Shown here piece after piece: positions 34,601-48,100 of a stretch of 64,000 nucleotides of DNA. A program made the position numbers and the translations under genes. Location: positions 3,348,001-3,412,000 of the forward strand of contig OW051493.1 of NCBI GenBank assembly GCA_932521035.1, written 5' to 3'. The notes beneath the pieces were generated by a model. The model did no database searches. It saw nothing but the letters and a program-made list of their open reading frames with translations, and was not told the DNA's origin. Positions within the stretch are counted from its first letter, which is position 1. Each line of letters opens with the position of its first letter. Source of the DNA: Oscheius dolichura (Eukaryota > Nematoda > Chromadorea > Rhabditida > Rhabditidae).

Positions 34601-37211
34601 GCCCGTCGTCTGCCTCGTCCCCTCTTGATGGACCTCTCAATGGATGTCGATCGGCAGGCGTCGTTACACCACTGGGGCCTTCTGTAGTTCATCCTCTAAA
34701 AAGCCATACATAGCTCCAAGCTATCGCCCAAAACCTTTATAATTTTGTTGCAACCAATACAAGAATGTACTATCCTATCCACCCTCTGGTTCACCTTTGG
34801 AGTTTTTAACTCGAATTCCGAGGCCTCGGTCTCGTCGTCATCTTCCTCGGTGCTCTCTTCCGTCGGCATCTCGTCCGGGATATCCGAATCGGCCGAGTGC
34901 CGTCGACGACCTCTTTTTCGCCGAGGCGGCGGGGGAGAGGCTGCTGGCGAATCGTCCATATCCTTATATTTTATTAAATTTTAAATGGAGAACTCCTCAC
35001 CATAAGAACATGCGTCCCAGATACTCTGTTTCTTCTGTTCTCCGGCATGATTCTCTCCCCGGCCAGTGGCCCAAAGTCCATGGCCAAGAGCCGTTCAGCC
35101 TCTCCGCGCTTTCTCTTTCTCTTTTTCTTATCCCCCGGTGTGTTCTCTTCAGGTGACGGGGTTCTCGTATCGGGCTCTTTCTCTTGTTTCTGGAACAGGG
35201 CCGCATCTCCAGACTTTTTCACCAACTCACAGGTGCATCGCCCTCTCTGGACAAGTTGGATCTCCTTCCTCCTCGTCCTCCTCGCGGTCGTCCTCTGCCT
35301 CTTCCCCGAGTCCACGTTTTTTGCGGGGCCTTTCTCTTCTTCTCGTACGGCGCTTCGAAGTCTTCCGGCTCCGTGTGGCTGATGGGCTCCTCGTCGTCTC
35401 CTTCGACGCTGGAGGGAGGGGCCGTCGTCGCAAAAGGTTCATTCGACTCCTAAAATAAACCAACTTTATCGGGAGGACAATTCAACTAACCATTATACAG
35501 ACATTATTCGTCAGGATGTGTGGCAGGACGCTTCCTTTGCTCATCTCGTTGTATTCTTCTGACTCTCTGACGAATATCCCCCGGCTGGTGTCTGTCTGGT
35601 GGTCGGAAGATTCGGACGACCCGCCCGAAGTTGTCGACTGGGCATCCTCTACAAAGGTAAAATATAAGAAGATAAGTGGAATGAACTCACGTCTGTCAAG
35701 GATGGGCATGTCACTGGCATCTCCATTGCTGACGACATCCGCCGGGCTATCTGGAGAGGCAGACGACTCATTCAACGTGATGACCTCGGCGTTTCCATTC
35801 TGTGTAAGAGTGGGGCCATGTCCGTTCCTCTGCGGCTGAGGAGGCGGGAGGCCCGGATGATTGCGCATCATCTGTTGAGGAGGCATCTGTTGTAGCTGCA
35901 GCTGATGGTGGTGGTTATTCAACTGTTGGAGTTGTTGCCCTGTGATAACAGGCTAAATTAAATTAGAATTAAAGGAGACACGGACAGTACCCGCACGCCG
36001 GGAGGCAACTGAAAGTGCGGAGGGCCGAAAGCGACTGGAGCCATGGTCATTCCCCTTCCGTTGACTACTGTAAAAAGAGACACTCATTTAAAGAAGACGG
36101 TAACTAACCGAAGTGTCTCTGCGGAACGATGTTCACCGGCTGTACTTGAATTCTTTGGTGGTTCTGATAGGCCAGGACCATGGAGACCGGGTGTTGCCCC
36201 GGTGCGCGGGGCACCAACCGGCGGAGGTCGTTGTTGTTCTGCTGCCCAGATTGAACCATCTGCTGCTGCTGAAATATGGATTTATGACATGGGTGGGCAG
36301 AACGATAGAAAAACATAAAAAGAGTTAGAGAAAGCGAGAGACTGGCGGGGGAGTTCAGGGAAAGGCAGGCAGCTACTCTAGAGACAACGTTAGCGACGAA
36401 GGAAGCTAGATATCATGGAAAGTAAATACTGAGCAGTAAATGCATAAAATTCATCTATTTCTAGTGAACATTATGTTAAGTATTAGAAGTGAATTTTTTA
36501 AAAAACAAGCAGCGTTGCAGGCTGCCAAATGAAGTTTTAGACTACTCGATCCGCGCAGGACCCGGCTCGTTCAAACATTCATTCAAATGAGGGGCATTAC
36601 ACAGAAAGATTTAGAAGGGACGGACATAAACAAACACAGATCTCCCTCTATCTCAGCCGGGAAATTGGTACCCTGCCCGTGATAAGGAAATGGCTTTCTG
36701 ACCGACTGACCTTTCAGAGCAACAAGCTGTGACCCCTGTCCGTTTCATCCCCGCTTCCTTTAAATGATATCAATCAGGGTTATATTATCGATCGAAATGT
36801 TGTGGGTGCCCTCTGCGTGATGGCTGGCCTATACAAGTCGACCGGGTGTGACAGAATGCCTGCTAATCAAGACTGATTGTTGGACAGCGGGGGGTGGCAT
36901 TCAAAGCAAGAACACAAAGACATAAGCAGGAGGGTTAGTAGATAAGAGAACATCTTCGTCACCTGCATCATCTGGACATGGTGGATATTCTGTGGAGGAG
37001 GCGGGTGGGCCGGGCCGGAGGCCAGTGCTGACTGCAAGGCTGGAAACTGAAAAAAAAGGAGTCTATCCGACGGGACAGTAGAGAAAAGGGAAATGGAAAA
37101 GGAGGGCAAACTGACCCCGGAGGCATCATTGGCCGAGTTGCTCATGGAGCCGCCGACGGTCTTCTGGTACGGAGGAGGCGACGGCTGCTGCTGCGGTACC
37201 TGGCTATTCAT
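31619..37211 (-). CDS. FCS-type zinc finger protein with seven tandem SAM domains (Polyhomeotic-like)
   Basis: Minus-strand exons, 5' to 3': 37116-37211, 36963-37046, 36109-36268, 35991-36067, 35691-35922, 35491-35648, 35231-35449, 35001-35189, 34735-34962, 34548-34695, 34423-34505, 34259-34321, 34115-34216, 33855-34076, 33603-33814, 33497-33560, 33322-33455, 32967-33275, 32727-32927, 32432-32552, 32255-32388, 31995-32213, 31722-31955, 31619-31679. They sum to 3,750 nt = 1,249 aa with all phases matching. Residues about 1-215 are Gln/Pro/Asn-rich; about 312-328 is an AT-hook-like RGRGRGRPRGGRGGRR; about 473-495 is a CxxC...WCNDAC FCS finger; about 688-1249 holds seven SAM units of about 60-80 aa, most ending in an FGxAxxI motif. 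FCS plus C-terminal SAM is the Polyhomeotic architecture of PRC1, which would make this a nuclear chromatin protein. Known members carry one SAM, so the array is the odd part. Confidence 0.85.
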
Positions 37212-37561
37212 TGATCTGATCTGTACTGTTGGGGAAAAAGACGCTATCGGGCATCATGACCTTGGCGGCTTTTTTCTTTACTCAAATATTCACAAAATAC
37301 TGCTACATAAAAAGGAAAAAGCTACCGGACAATGTGGACAAACAGAACGATGAAAAATAGGTCATTGATAAGCTCCTTGAAATCGAATCAGACGACTTTT
37401 TTAAAGTTGAATCAGTCGCCGCTGGCGTATCCGTGCTCCACGGCGATTACCGTAGTACAAGCAAAACGTTGTGCGTCTCGGCTCATGCGTCGATTTTAAA
37501 TTGTCATCAAACCATCGCATTTTCATTTCCACATTTCACAGTCGAACAAGTCGTCTTCAAA
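37212..37561. promoter_or_regulatory. Shared divergent promoter, SAM protein / cdc-48
   Basis: Only 350 bp separate the start codons of two divergently transcribed genes. No TATA box is obvious. An acceptor-like ccccaacag on minus lies about 22 bp before the SAM-protein ATG, consistent with a trans-splice site. The cdc-48 ATG is preceded by a short 5' UTR. Confidence 0.5.
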
Positions 37562-40535
<2,974 letters not shown>

Positions 40536-40909
40536 ATTCCCTTCTCTCCTCCATTTAATGTATTTGTTGTCTCCCGATGTTCTACTGTAATATTTAAATC
40601 TGGTCTTACCCGCCACCGTCTCCCTCCCAACCGGTCAACACAGAAAACAAAAGACGTCCCTCCCGCTTACTGTATTCTCCCGCTGGGTTGTTGTATCTCT
40701 CTCTCTCTGTGTGTGTACAGTATGCCCCAATAAATAATGTATTTCACCCGTCGTCCTCCTTCCCATCCGTTGACATCATCCTCGTAAAAACGTAGGCAAT
40801 CAAGGCAGGGTGGAGGGTAAGGCGGTCCCCCGTGCTCGGTCTCCACTCTTTCTCAAATTGAAATCCTAATTAAGCACGTGGCATCTGTCATCTGTTTGTA
40901 TCCCCCCGG
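40536..40909. other. cdc-48 3' region and chemoreceptor promoter
   Basis: It contains a mixed (TC)n(TG)n microsatellite at about 40695-40716 and an AATAAA at 40730 that fits the cdc-48 3' end. Confidence 0.6.
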
Positions 40910-42339
40910 ATGAATCCCACGATCAACTTCCTCTTCGACGAGTATTCCCACTATGTGCTGTACCTCAACGGCTTCCTCTCCATCCTCGTCAATATCTTCG
41001 CTGTCCATGTCATCCTCAAGCGGTCATCCAAGCATATGAGTACCTACAAGTGGCTCCTCCTTCACGTTACTGTAACTCCTCTCGTCTTCCTGAGGATAGC
41101 CAGATATTCAGATGTCGTGTGCCGTCGGAGATCTCTTCATCTCGGTCATCTTCGCCCCCGTTCCCCTCGAAAAGGGAGTAGGAACCCGGATGAAAGGCAT
41201 CCTCGGTGCCCTCTTTCCCAGCCAAGGGCGTCTCTTCTGTGTATGTCTTTAGCCTATTTACCATGCTGATCCTCCATAAATTGCCCTCGTCCAGGATGAG
41301 CCCTCTGCCAAAACGTCGGCTACGGTAAATAGAATATTTCAGGTGGTGATGGATGCCACCCTGTTCTACACCATCTGGGCCAATCTGCTCTGCTTCGCCT
41401 ATCGTCTCTACCTCCTGACAACCACAAAATATCAATGGATACACAAGTCGGCCACTCCTTCCTTCCATTTTTGTTCAAATACCTATAGGTACCTCTTGCT
41501 ACTGGTCGTCCTCCTCTTCCTGGGAGTAATTAGCTCTGTCTTCATCTACCTGCCGGCCCTGTCCCCCGAGGAGGAGATCCGCCACTTCGCCAGAACAGTA
41601 CCCCTCCCCGCTGTCCCAATCCTCCTCCTCATCTCCTTTTAGGAACTAGGCCTGGTCGAGGACAACCTGGCCCTGTGGCTGATCCTCCCTGCAAACTTCG
41701 AAGCAAACAGCCGTTGGGCGCTATATTGCCTGGGGTTCACCATCATTACTTACATTTCCTTCGCCGTGATAACCATAATTGCCAATAATATCCTCAAGAG
41801 GATAGGGAGCATGACCCGGGGCAGCGTGGCCCACCATAAGATGCTCTTGCGATCTCTTATCATGCAGGTGGGATTCATTGACCGGCGGGCCTTATCCAAT
41901 TACAGACAATAGTTCCCATAATTACGGTACTCTTCCCCCTCCTTCTCACTGGATATGCCCAAAAATTGAAGCAGCAGAAAGGTGGGTGCTCCCCCGTTTC
42001 CCAGCAATAAGGTTCAGAAACGGCTCCCTACGCAAGGATGTGTTCTATCCCCGGCCTGCTAATGCTCTCGAATTATTCACTCTCCCACGTCGCCGTCATG
42101 TTCTTCTACACCACTCCCTATCAAAAATATATTGCAAAAGTAACCTGTTCTCTCTTAAAAATCAATTATTTCGCTGTTTATTGCTAAAATTGAAAGGCAA
42201 TGTTAATTTCAACTGTCTACAGCTGTGAAATATTCGTTTTCAGCTAATAAGACAATGCTCATGTTGGGGAACAGCGAAGAAATACGAAGAAAGTCCAACT
42301 CGACCGGCGACCGTCACAAGGGATCAAGTCCAGACATGA
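40910..42339 (+). CDS. Chemosensory 7TM GPCR, srh-like (Str superfamily)
   Basis: Nematode-specific serpentine receptor, expected in sensory-neuron membrane. Exons 40910-41065, 41112-41240, 41343-41597, 41643-41867, 41906-41981, 42018-42139, 42244-42339 give 352 aa, typical of the family. Family signals are MSTYKWLLLH after TM1, AVGDLFISVIFAPVP in TM2/3, an internal tract of hydrophobic TMs (YLLLLVVLLFLGVISSVF), and HHKMLLRSLIMQ entering TM6 followed by IVPIITVLFPLLLTG. The subfamily call (srh rather than sri or str) rests on the HKMLLRSL motif and is moderate. Confidence 0.85.
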
Positions 42340-42407
42340 ACAGGAATAAAGCCTTCTTCGTCTAATCCCCCGGTATTGTGCCCTTATTGTCTCCTTGGTT
42401 CGGTCGT

Positions 42408-43218
42408 ATGTCTCCCAAGGTTCGCTTGCCATTTCATATGTCAAAAATAAATTCGATAGAAGTCGAAAAAGTCCTTTCCCTACTGGAAGCCGATAGTTCT
42501 GTCGCCCAGGGGCCGGCTGCGCTCCTCCAGTCCGAGCGAAAGGATCTATCCACTGTCCACCGACCCGCGCTACGTACTAGACAGCGTCGGCTGCCCTCCT
42601 CCACAGCCGCCGAGGCGAATCGACAAGAAGCCGGCTCCTCGTGAATACGAAGAACACAACGAACACTACCCGGGACTGTCGAAGAATCTGACCGGCGGCC
42701 TCGAGCACCGTTTTCAGCTGGAAGATCTCCGAATTTCGGGCGAGAGGAAGAAGGGCGAGATGGCCCGTCTGGGCCAGTCGCAGTGGTGCTCGCCGACTCC
42801 GGCTGCTAATATGCCCGACACGGTGAACAAGAGGCTCTTGAGGCAGGAGTCGGTGACTGATCTCCGGGCCCTTCCGGATCTGTTCACCCAACCTGCCAAT
42901 GACACCAAAAGCACGGAGTGCCTCAACAAGCGAGTTTTCACTGCTGGTTCTCTCCAGGACCTGAAGGCCATTCCGAGCATCGAGGCTAGGACCACGAGTG
43001 CCAGTAACCACGCCTACAAAAATGTCGGCCGTAGTATCGAGTTCGGCACCCTATCTCTGGACGACTTGCGTGCTTTGCCCAGCCTCTCCTGCTACTACGA
43101 CGATAAGGATAAAGAGAAGTCGAATGACGCCAGCACGGCGAAAGACGTGCAGAACGAGCCGACGACTCCTCCCACTCGGGATTCTGAGGACGGAGAGGAG
43201 GAACCCCCTCAGAAATAA
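42408..43218 (+). CDS. Low-complexity protein with repeated DLRALPSL motif
   Basis: Exon 1 42408-42419 (four codons, MSPK), 40-bp intron, exon 2 42460-43218, giving 256 aa. Arg/Ser/Pro-rich N-terminus, then three copies of a short motif, SVTDLRALPDL, SLQDLKAIPSI and SLDDLRALPSL, about 45 residues apart, and a Ser/Thr/Pro/Glu tail. No globular domain is recognised. The repeated helix-like motif could be a docking peptide; function unknown. It starts 69 bp after the chemoreceptor stop on the same strand, so co-transcription is possible but the two genes are not otherwise related. Confidence 0.7.
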
Positions 43219-43334
43219 AAGCAGACGTCTCAAAAGGATGCATATGTAAATGAATCTGTATTATTAGTTTTATTTAACACAGTAAATATAAACTTTATTG
43301 AGCCGATCGTTCGAAACTGCTGTTCTTTTCCTAT

Positions 43335-44381
43335 TTATTCTTTCCACTCAGGATAATAATGCGTTCTAATCCTCTCTAAATAATTGCGGACACGTGGAAA
43401 ATCGTCTTCTAGAAGGTCTGTGATAGTCTGTCGAAAAGGCAAAAATCCAGTAACTGCAAGCTGTCCAAAAACGCAACAATCCGCCTGAATGTTTAGTAGA
43501 AAATTATAGGCTGCATACCACAGTCATCCTATCTCCGAAAAGGAACTTCTTATCTCCTACTATATTGTCAATGGCCTCTATATCTTTTCGAAGTAAAAGT
43601 TGCCGTTCTTCTTTAGACAGTCCTCCGAGAACACCATTAACCCTGCTACGCATCTAGAAAAAAAAAGTTTTGAATTAAGACGAAATTACAATGTTAGACA
43701 TTCTGTTGGCAAAAATATTTGTGATAAATGCTGGAAGAGGAGCACCGCTAATATTTCTAGAGGTAAGAGACCGCGCGTTAACAACAGCTTTATCCCATTG
43801 AAGCGGGCTGAAAGTGAGTTGGTAAAAAACAAAAAGGAAACTAACTAGAAAGTGGAAGCATCAATCATTCGCTCAACGGATCTAGCAACTCCCTGCTGTT
43901 CTTTTGTAAGAAAATCTTCCTAGAGAATTTTACAAATATTGTACAGAGAAACCAACCGCAATCTTGAAGTGTTTCTGTAGATCCCAAATAATAACTTGAG
44001 AATCAGCTATCTGTCTACCGTTAAGCTCGATAAATGGAAGCCGACCCTTTTCAGAACGATGGAACATATTTCCAATAACCTACTAGGTGTATGAACAAGG
44101 AAATTTTTACCTCATATTTTATACTGTTCGCTCTAAGAAATGTTTCAATTTTTAAACAGAAGGGAGAAAGACTAGGTGCCACGGGGGATCTTGGAAACTG
44201 ATAGAGATAAACAACATCTTTCTTCCAATTATTTTTCTTAACTGCTACGCTTGCGCTAAATTAAATAAATAATACTCAATAAGGCAGCGTACCTTGACGC
44301 AGAAATTGCAGATAGACTAAAGCCTCTGTTTAAGATAAGTTTTGGCTGGCCCAAAAAGGCATAAAACAGCCGCTGTCTCAT
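43335..44381 (-). CDS. FAXC / CDR-type glutathione S-transferase-fold protein
   Basis: Thioredoxin-like plus GST-C protein of the failed-axon-connections / metaxin-like group, to which the nematode CDR (cadmium-responsive) proteins belong. It is read from six or seven minus-strand exons between 44381 and 43335. Key parts are [18 protein letters not shown] with [17 protein letters not shown] (thioredoxin-like half), [18 protein letters not shown] (cis-Pro and beta4), then a helical half ending [14 protein letters not shown] and RTHYYPEW. An N-terminal hydrophobic/basic stretch may be a membrane anchor or presequence. The junction around 43855 (between STF and PLQWDK) is the weakest. It follows the PET117-like gene by 135 bp. 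Confidence 0.75.
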
Positions 44382-44515
44382 CTACAAAATTAATGAATAA
44401 TCAGATAATAAAAAGAGGAAAGAAGCCGATTCAAACGACGGAACACGAAGAAAAAATAAAGAAAAATACAACGCTACTTTTATATTTTGCTGAATAATAA
44501 ATCCTTACAAACATA

Positions 44516-44756
44516 TCACGAATGCTGTGCTTTGTATTCCTCGTATCGCTGTTTTTGCAGTTCGTAATCCTCCATATTCTAAAGTTCAGTTGTCCGGCAA
44601 GTCTTCAAGAGTAAATCATACCGAATGTTGTTGTATAGATTTCAATCTATATTTAACACCTTCTTGCCGTCGTTCACGTTGGTTTCTTTCATCCCAAAGA
44701 ACTAACCCTAAAAGTGTAGAGCTGATTGTTAATGCGTAAGAAACTGACCTATGCAT
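44516..44756 (-). CDS. PET117-like cytochrome c oxidase assembly factor
   Basis: Exons 44622-44756 and 44516-44578 give 65 aa: one N-terminal TM segment (VSYALTISSTLLGLVLW) followed by a charged helix with ERRQEGVKYRL and ELQKQRYEEYK. This matches the layout of PET117 (short TM, then a W..Q..R...GV.. helix), an inner-membrane factor for complex IV assembly. The sequence is short, so the assignment is tentative, but the coding status is convincing because both exons join in phase. Confidence 0.6.
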
Positions 44757-45110
44757 GTCGCTGAAAATATACACGAAACTACAAATACTTTAAATCCATA
44801 TTGTTTTCTAAGTACCATATCTTACAACAAGTATGAAACAGAAGGCAAATAAACTGCAAAAACTTGGGTGAACGAATCGCAAGTTGAAATGTAAATATTA
44901 TTACAAAAAACAAGGTTTATTACATAAAAAAATACTCTATACATATTCACCAGTATTATTTATCACAATTTATATTACAACCGCTTCAATCTGAGCAAAA
45001 AAATATGAAAAATCTATCACAGGGTTAGGATAAAACCTTACAAAAGTTGATAATGCAAATACCCGAACAATTTGGAAAGATGAACTGACTAGAATAAAGA
45101 CTAGATAACC
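44757..45110. other. Spacer between VPS13 and PET117-like gene
   Basis: About 350 bp of very AT-rich sequence downstream of the VPS13 stop, with AATAAA/ATTAAA-like words on minus. No other feature seen. Confidence 0.5.
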
Positions 45111-48100
45111 TCATTCTTTGTTAAAGGATAGTGTTCTTTTGTAATGATCATATTCATGTTTAGCACGAAGTAATTTCTCAGCTAGGCGGCGCGCCACCTC
45201 AAACCTGCTACACCAAATTGTTCGAAGACTAGGGTGACGATCGTATGATTCCACTGCAACTTCTACAAAGTTTCTACCAATTATAGTCAATAAAAATTCC
45301 ACCTATACGAGCTAGCGTGTTTGCTAACTCGGGTTGTGCCTGGACAGATTTTACATACTTATAAGCAAGCCTCTGAATAACCGTTGACGGCTCGCCTTTC
45401 TCCTACACGGAAATATTATAAATATCGAGTGGTTTACTAACTTGTTTACATATGTACACTTGGTTATTGGAGATCAAAGCATATTGGCAGACTATATGGT
45501 CAACATCCATAATTTGTTCAAGGCAAATTTCCATATCCAAGAGCCGTTCCGAGGTTGAAAAGCCATTTATTCTCATCATCTCCATTTGCGCCTTAGCCAG
45601 TTGCTCCGAATATGGAGGCAAAAGATGGTACAAATCTCTGCACACACGCGGAGGACGAACACGGCTGCAACTTTAATGATGTCTCATTAGCAACCTATTT
45701 TACCTTGTAAACCCTTTATTCTGTGTTACTCCAGATCCTGCAACTGCCTTCATAGCTGAAGCTGTTCCTTCAACTAAATCAAAAATTCCTTGAACAGGCT
45801 TGGTTACAGTATCCATAGCTCCTGTTGCAATTCCTTTTAACGCTCCCTATTATGCATTTGTATTGTTAAAATAAAGCCTTACTGAAATCCCACTTTTCTT
45901 GCCTTCATGAAAAGTATTAGTTGCTATAGCCGAAATGCCTCCAAGGACTCCAATTCCCAATCCTTTTACTCCAGAATAAAGATGAGTCAACGGTGTAGAG
46001 GATGCGCTTTGGGAACGAACCATATTCCTCCGTCTTGCTTCATGATTCTGGTCAAAAGTAAGTGAACCAACTCCCGACGATAACGAAGAAGCCATTTTAG
46101 AAATGCTGTTAGATACACCATAGCCGAGCCCGGCCACAAATCGCTGAACATCACCTTCAATGAATAAACCCTGTAATTATGCTGTAAAGTTGGAGAAATA
46201 ATAGTTACCTGAAAAGAGTCCTTCATTTCCGTTAAAAACCCCTGTGGATTTCCAAACGCATCCAGCGTGAAGACAAATTTCACCGTTTGTTTTTGTAGCT
46301 CGGCTAAATAAAATTATATAGAACGCTATATGCTTACCGAAATAGAACTTCTGCATCGCTTCAAAGAGAAACGTCGACGTTTCAAAATAGTGAAACTGAC
46401 GAAAAGGAGGCAAAGAGACGGTAGCGTTTTCGAAAGATATCAACTTCACGTTAAATTGTTGCTTTAGTTGGCGGCAAGCAGGTGGAAGGCTCAACTTTGA
46501 AGCTGTTACTACTGAAACGCCAACAATACACTGAACATTTACATAATTACCGCTTAACGAAATTTCTCCCATTTCCAAGTCTAATGTACCAAAATAAAGT
46601 CGCTTAGTTCGTAAAGGATCTGGTCGCTCAAGTCTAGAAAAATAAATATTAGGGTGTCCAATAAGTGAAGCGCATTGGGTACTTTTAGCCATGTTCGGCC
46701 TTCTTTTCTGTGTAATATTCTACGTAACATTTTATAGAGGGAGACCAATGCCAGCTCTGGAGACCGTATCCCTTAGTTTTAATTCCAAGAAGAAGGTCTC
46801 CCTGACACCGGTTTTCAAACCCAGAAACCCAGTATACGCTTCGAAATCTTAAGTTTTGTTATTAAAAGCTTCTGGTCGTGGTTAACTTCAATAACTCATA
46901 GCGGTTTTATTTTCCGTCAGTTCTCGAAAATTCTTTTTCCGGTAGATTAGTAATAATCAGGGGAATCATTTTTTTAACAAGTTTTCAAAGCGTATACCGA
47001 GTTTCTGATACCTAAACCCAGTGTCAGGAAGTCCTTCTTTTTGGGATTAAAAACCGGGGATACGGCCTCCAGAGCTGAAATTTGGTCTCGATCAAATTTT
47101 GCTAGAATATTACACTAAAAAGAACGACGACCTTACTAAAAGTACCCGATACGCTTCGCTTATTGGACACCCTAATAGTAGAAATATAATCTTGCTAGAA
47201 AAAACGTTAAAAAAACAAACTCTGTGTTGGGAGGAAGCGACAATGCTTTTTCCTGAACACTTGCTGCTGCATCCGATGCTTGGACAAACTGCACTAACTT
47301 CCAAAGAAGCAATTCGTTCAGAAGAACTTGTAAATTACATAGTTTGAGACGGAAGCACTATAGTTAGCTCAAGTTAGTTTTGAATAAGATTCTTACATCG
47401 AAAGCTGTATAATTGGCCTGAGGACTGCAGTTCATTTCAAGCTTCAAAGCTGGAATGGAAACAGAAGGAATTCCTGGAGGTAACTCCAAATGGCTTTCTT
47501 CAAACATTTCTGCCTGACAGAAAAGTACTTTATAGTTTTCAGCGTCCAAAAGTTGGTTATCAAGCTTAAAGTTTATAAAATGTATAAAACGGTACTTCTT
47601 TGTTATCCCGTGTAAGGGTCGCACCCCTTGTCGATTCCACCGTTTTTCGACCAATGCTCTCTCACCAACTAACCACCCTCACTTTTAAGGGGGATGAGAT
47701 GGCCGATAGAGCATTTATTCGAAATTAACACTTTTGTTATGATAATGAAGCTGTGGCAAAGGAAGCGCGGCCTTGCTTACACGGGTTAACAGATAAGCAC
47801 CTATAAAACTATTGAAATACTTACTTGAATCATGCCCACACTTATAGTAGTCTGATAGCTGTTATCTACTGCCCTACCATGAGCCAATATGCCACCAAAA
47901 TAAGCATACAGCAACTCTTCTCCTTGACCATTTACAAGAGATAAACCAAGCCCCGATCTCATGGTAATCGTAATGTCCGTAGCTTCACCTGAAGAAATGA
48001 AATAAAAAGCAAAAAGAATACTACAAACCTGCAGTGGCCTTTGAAGAAATTTTCTTTTGTAACCTAAATGATTTCTCTTCGTCCCTTATTTGGATAATCA

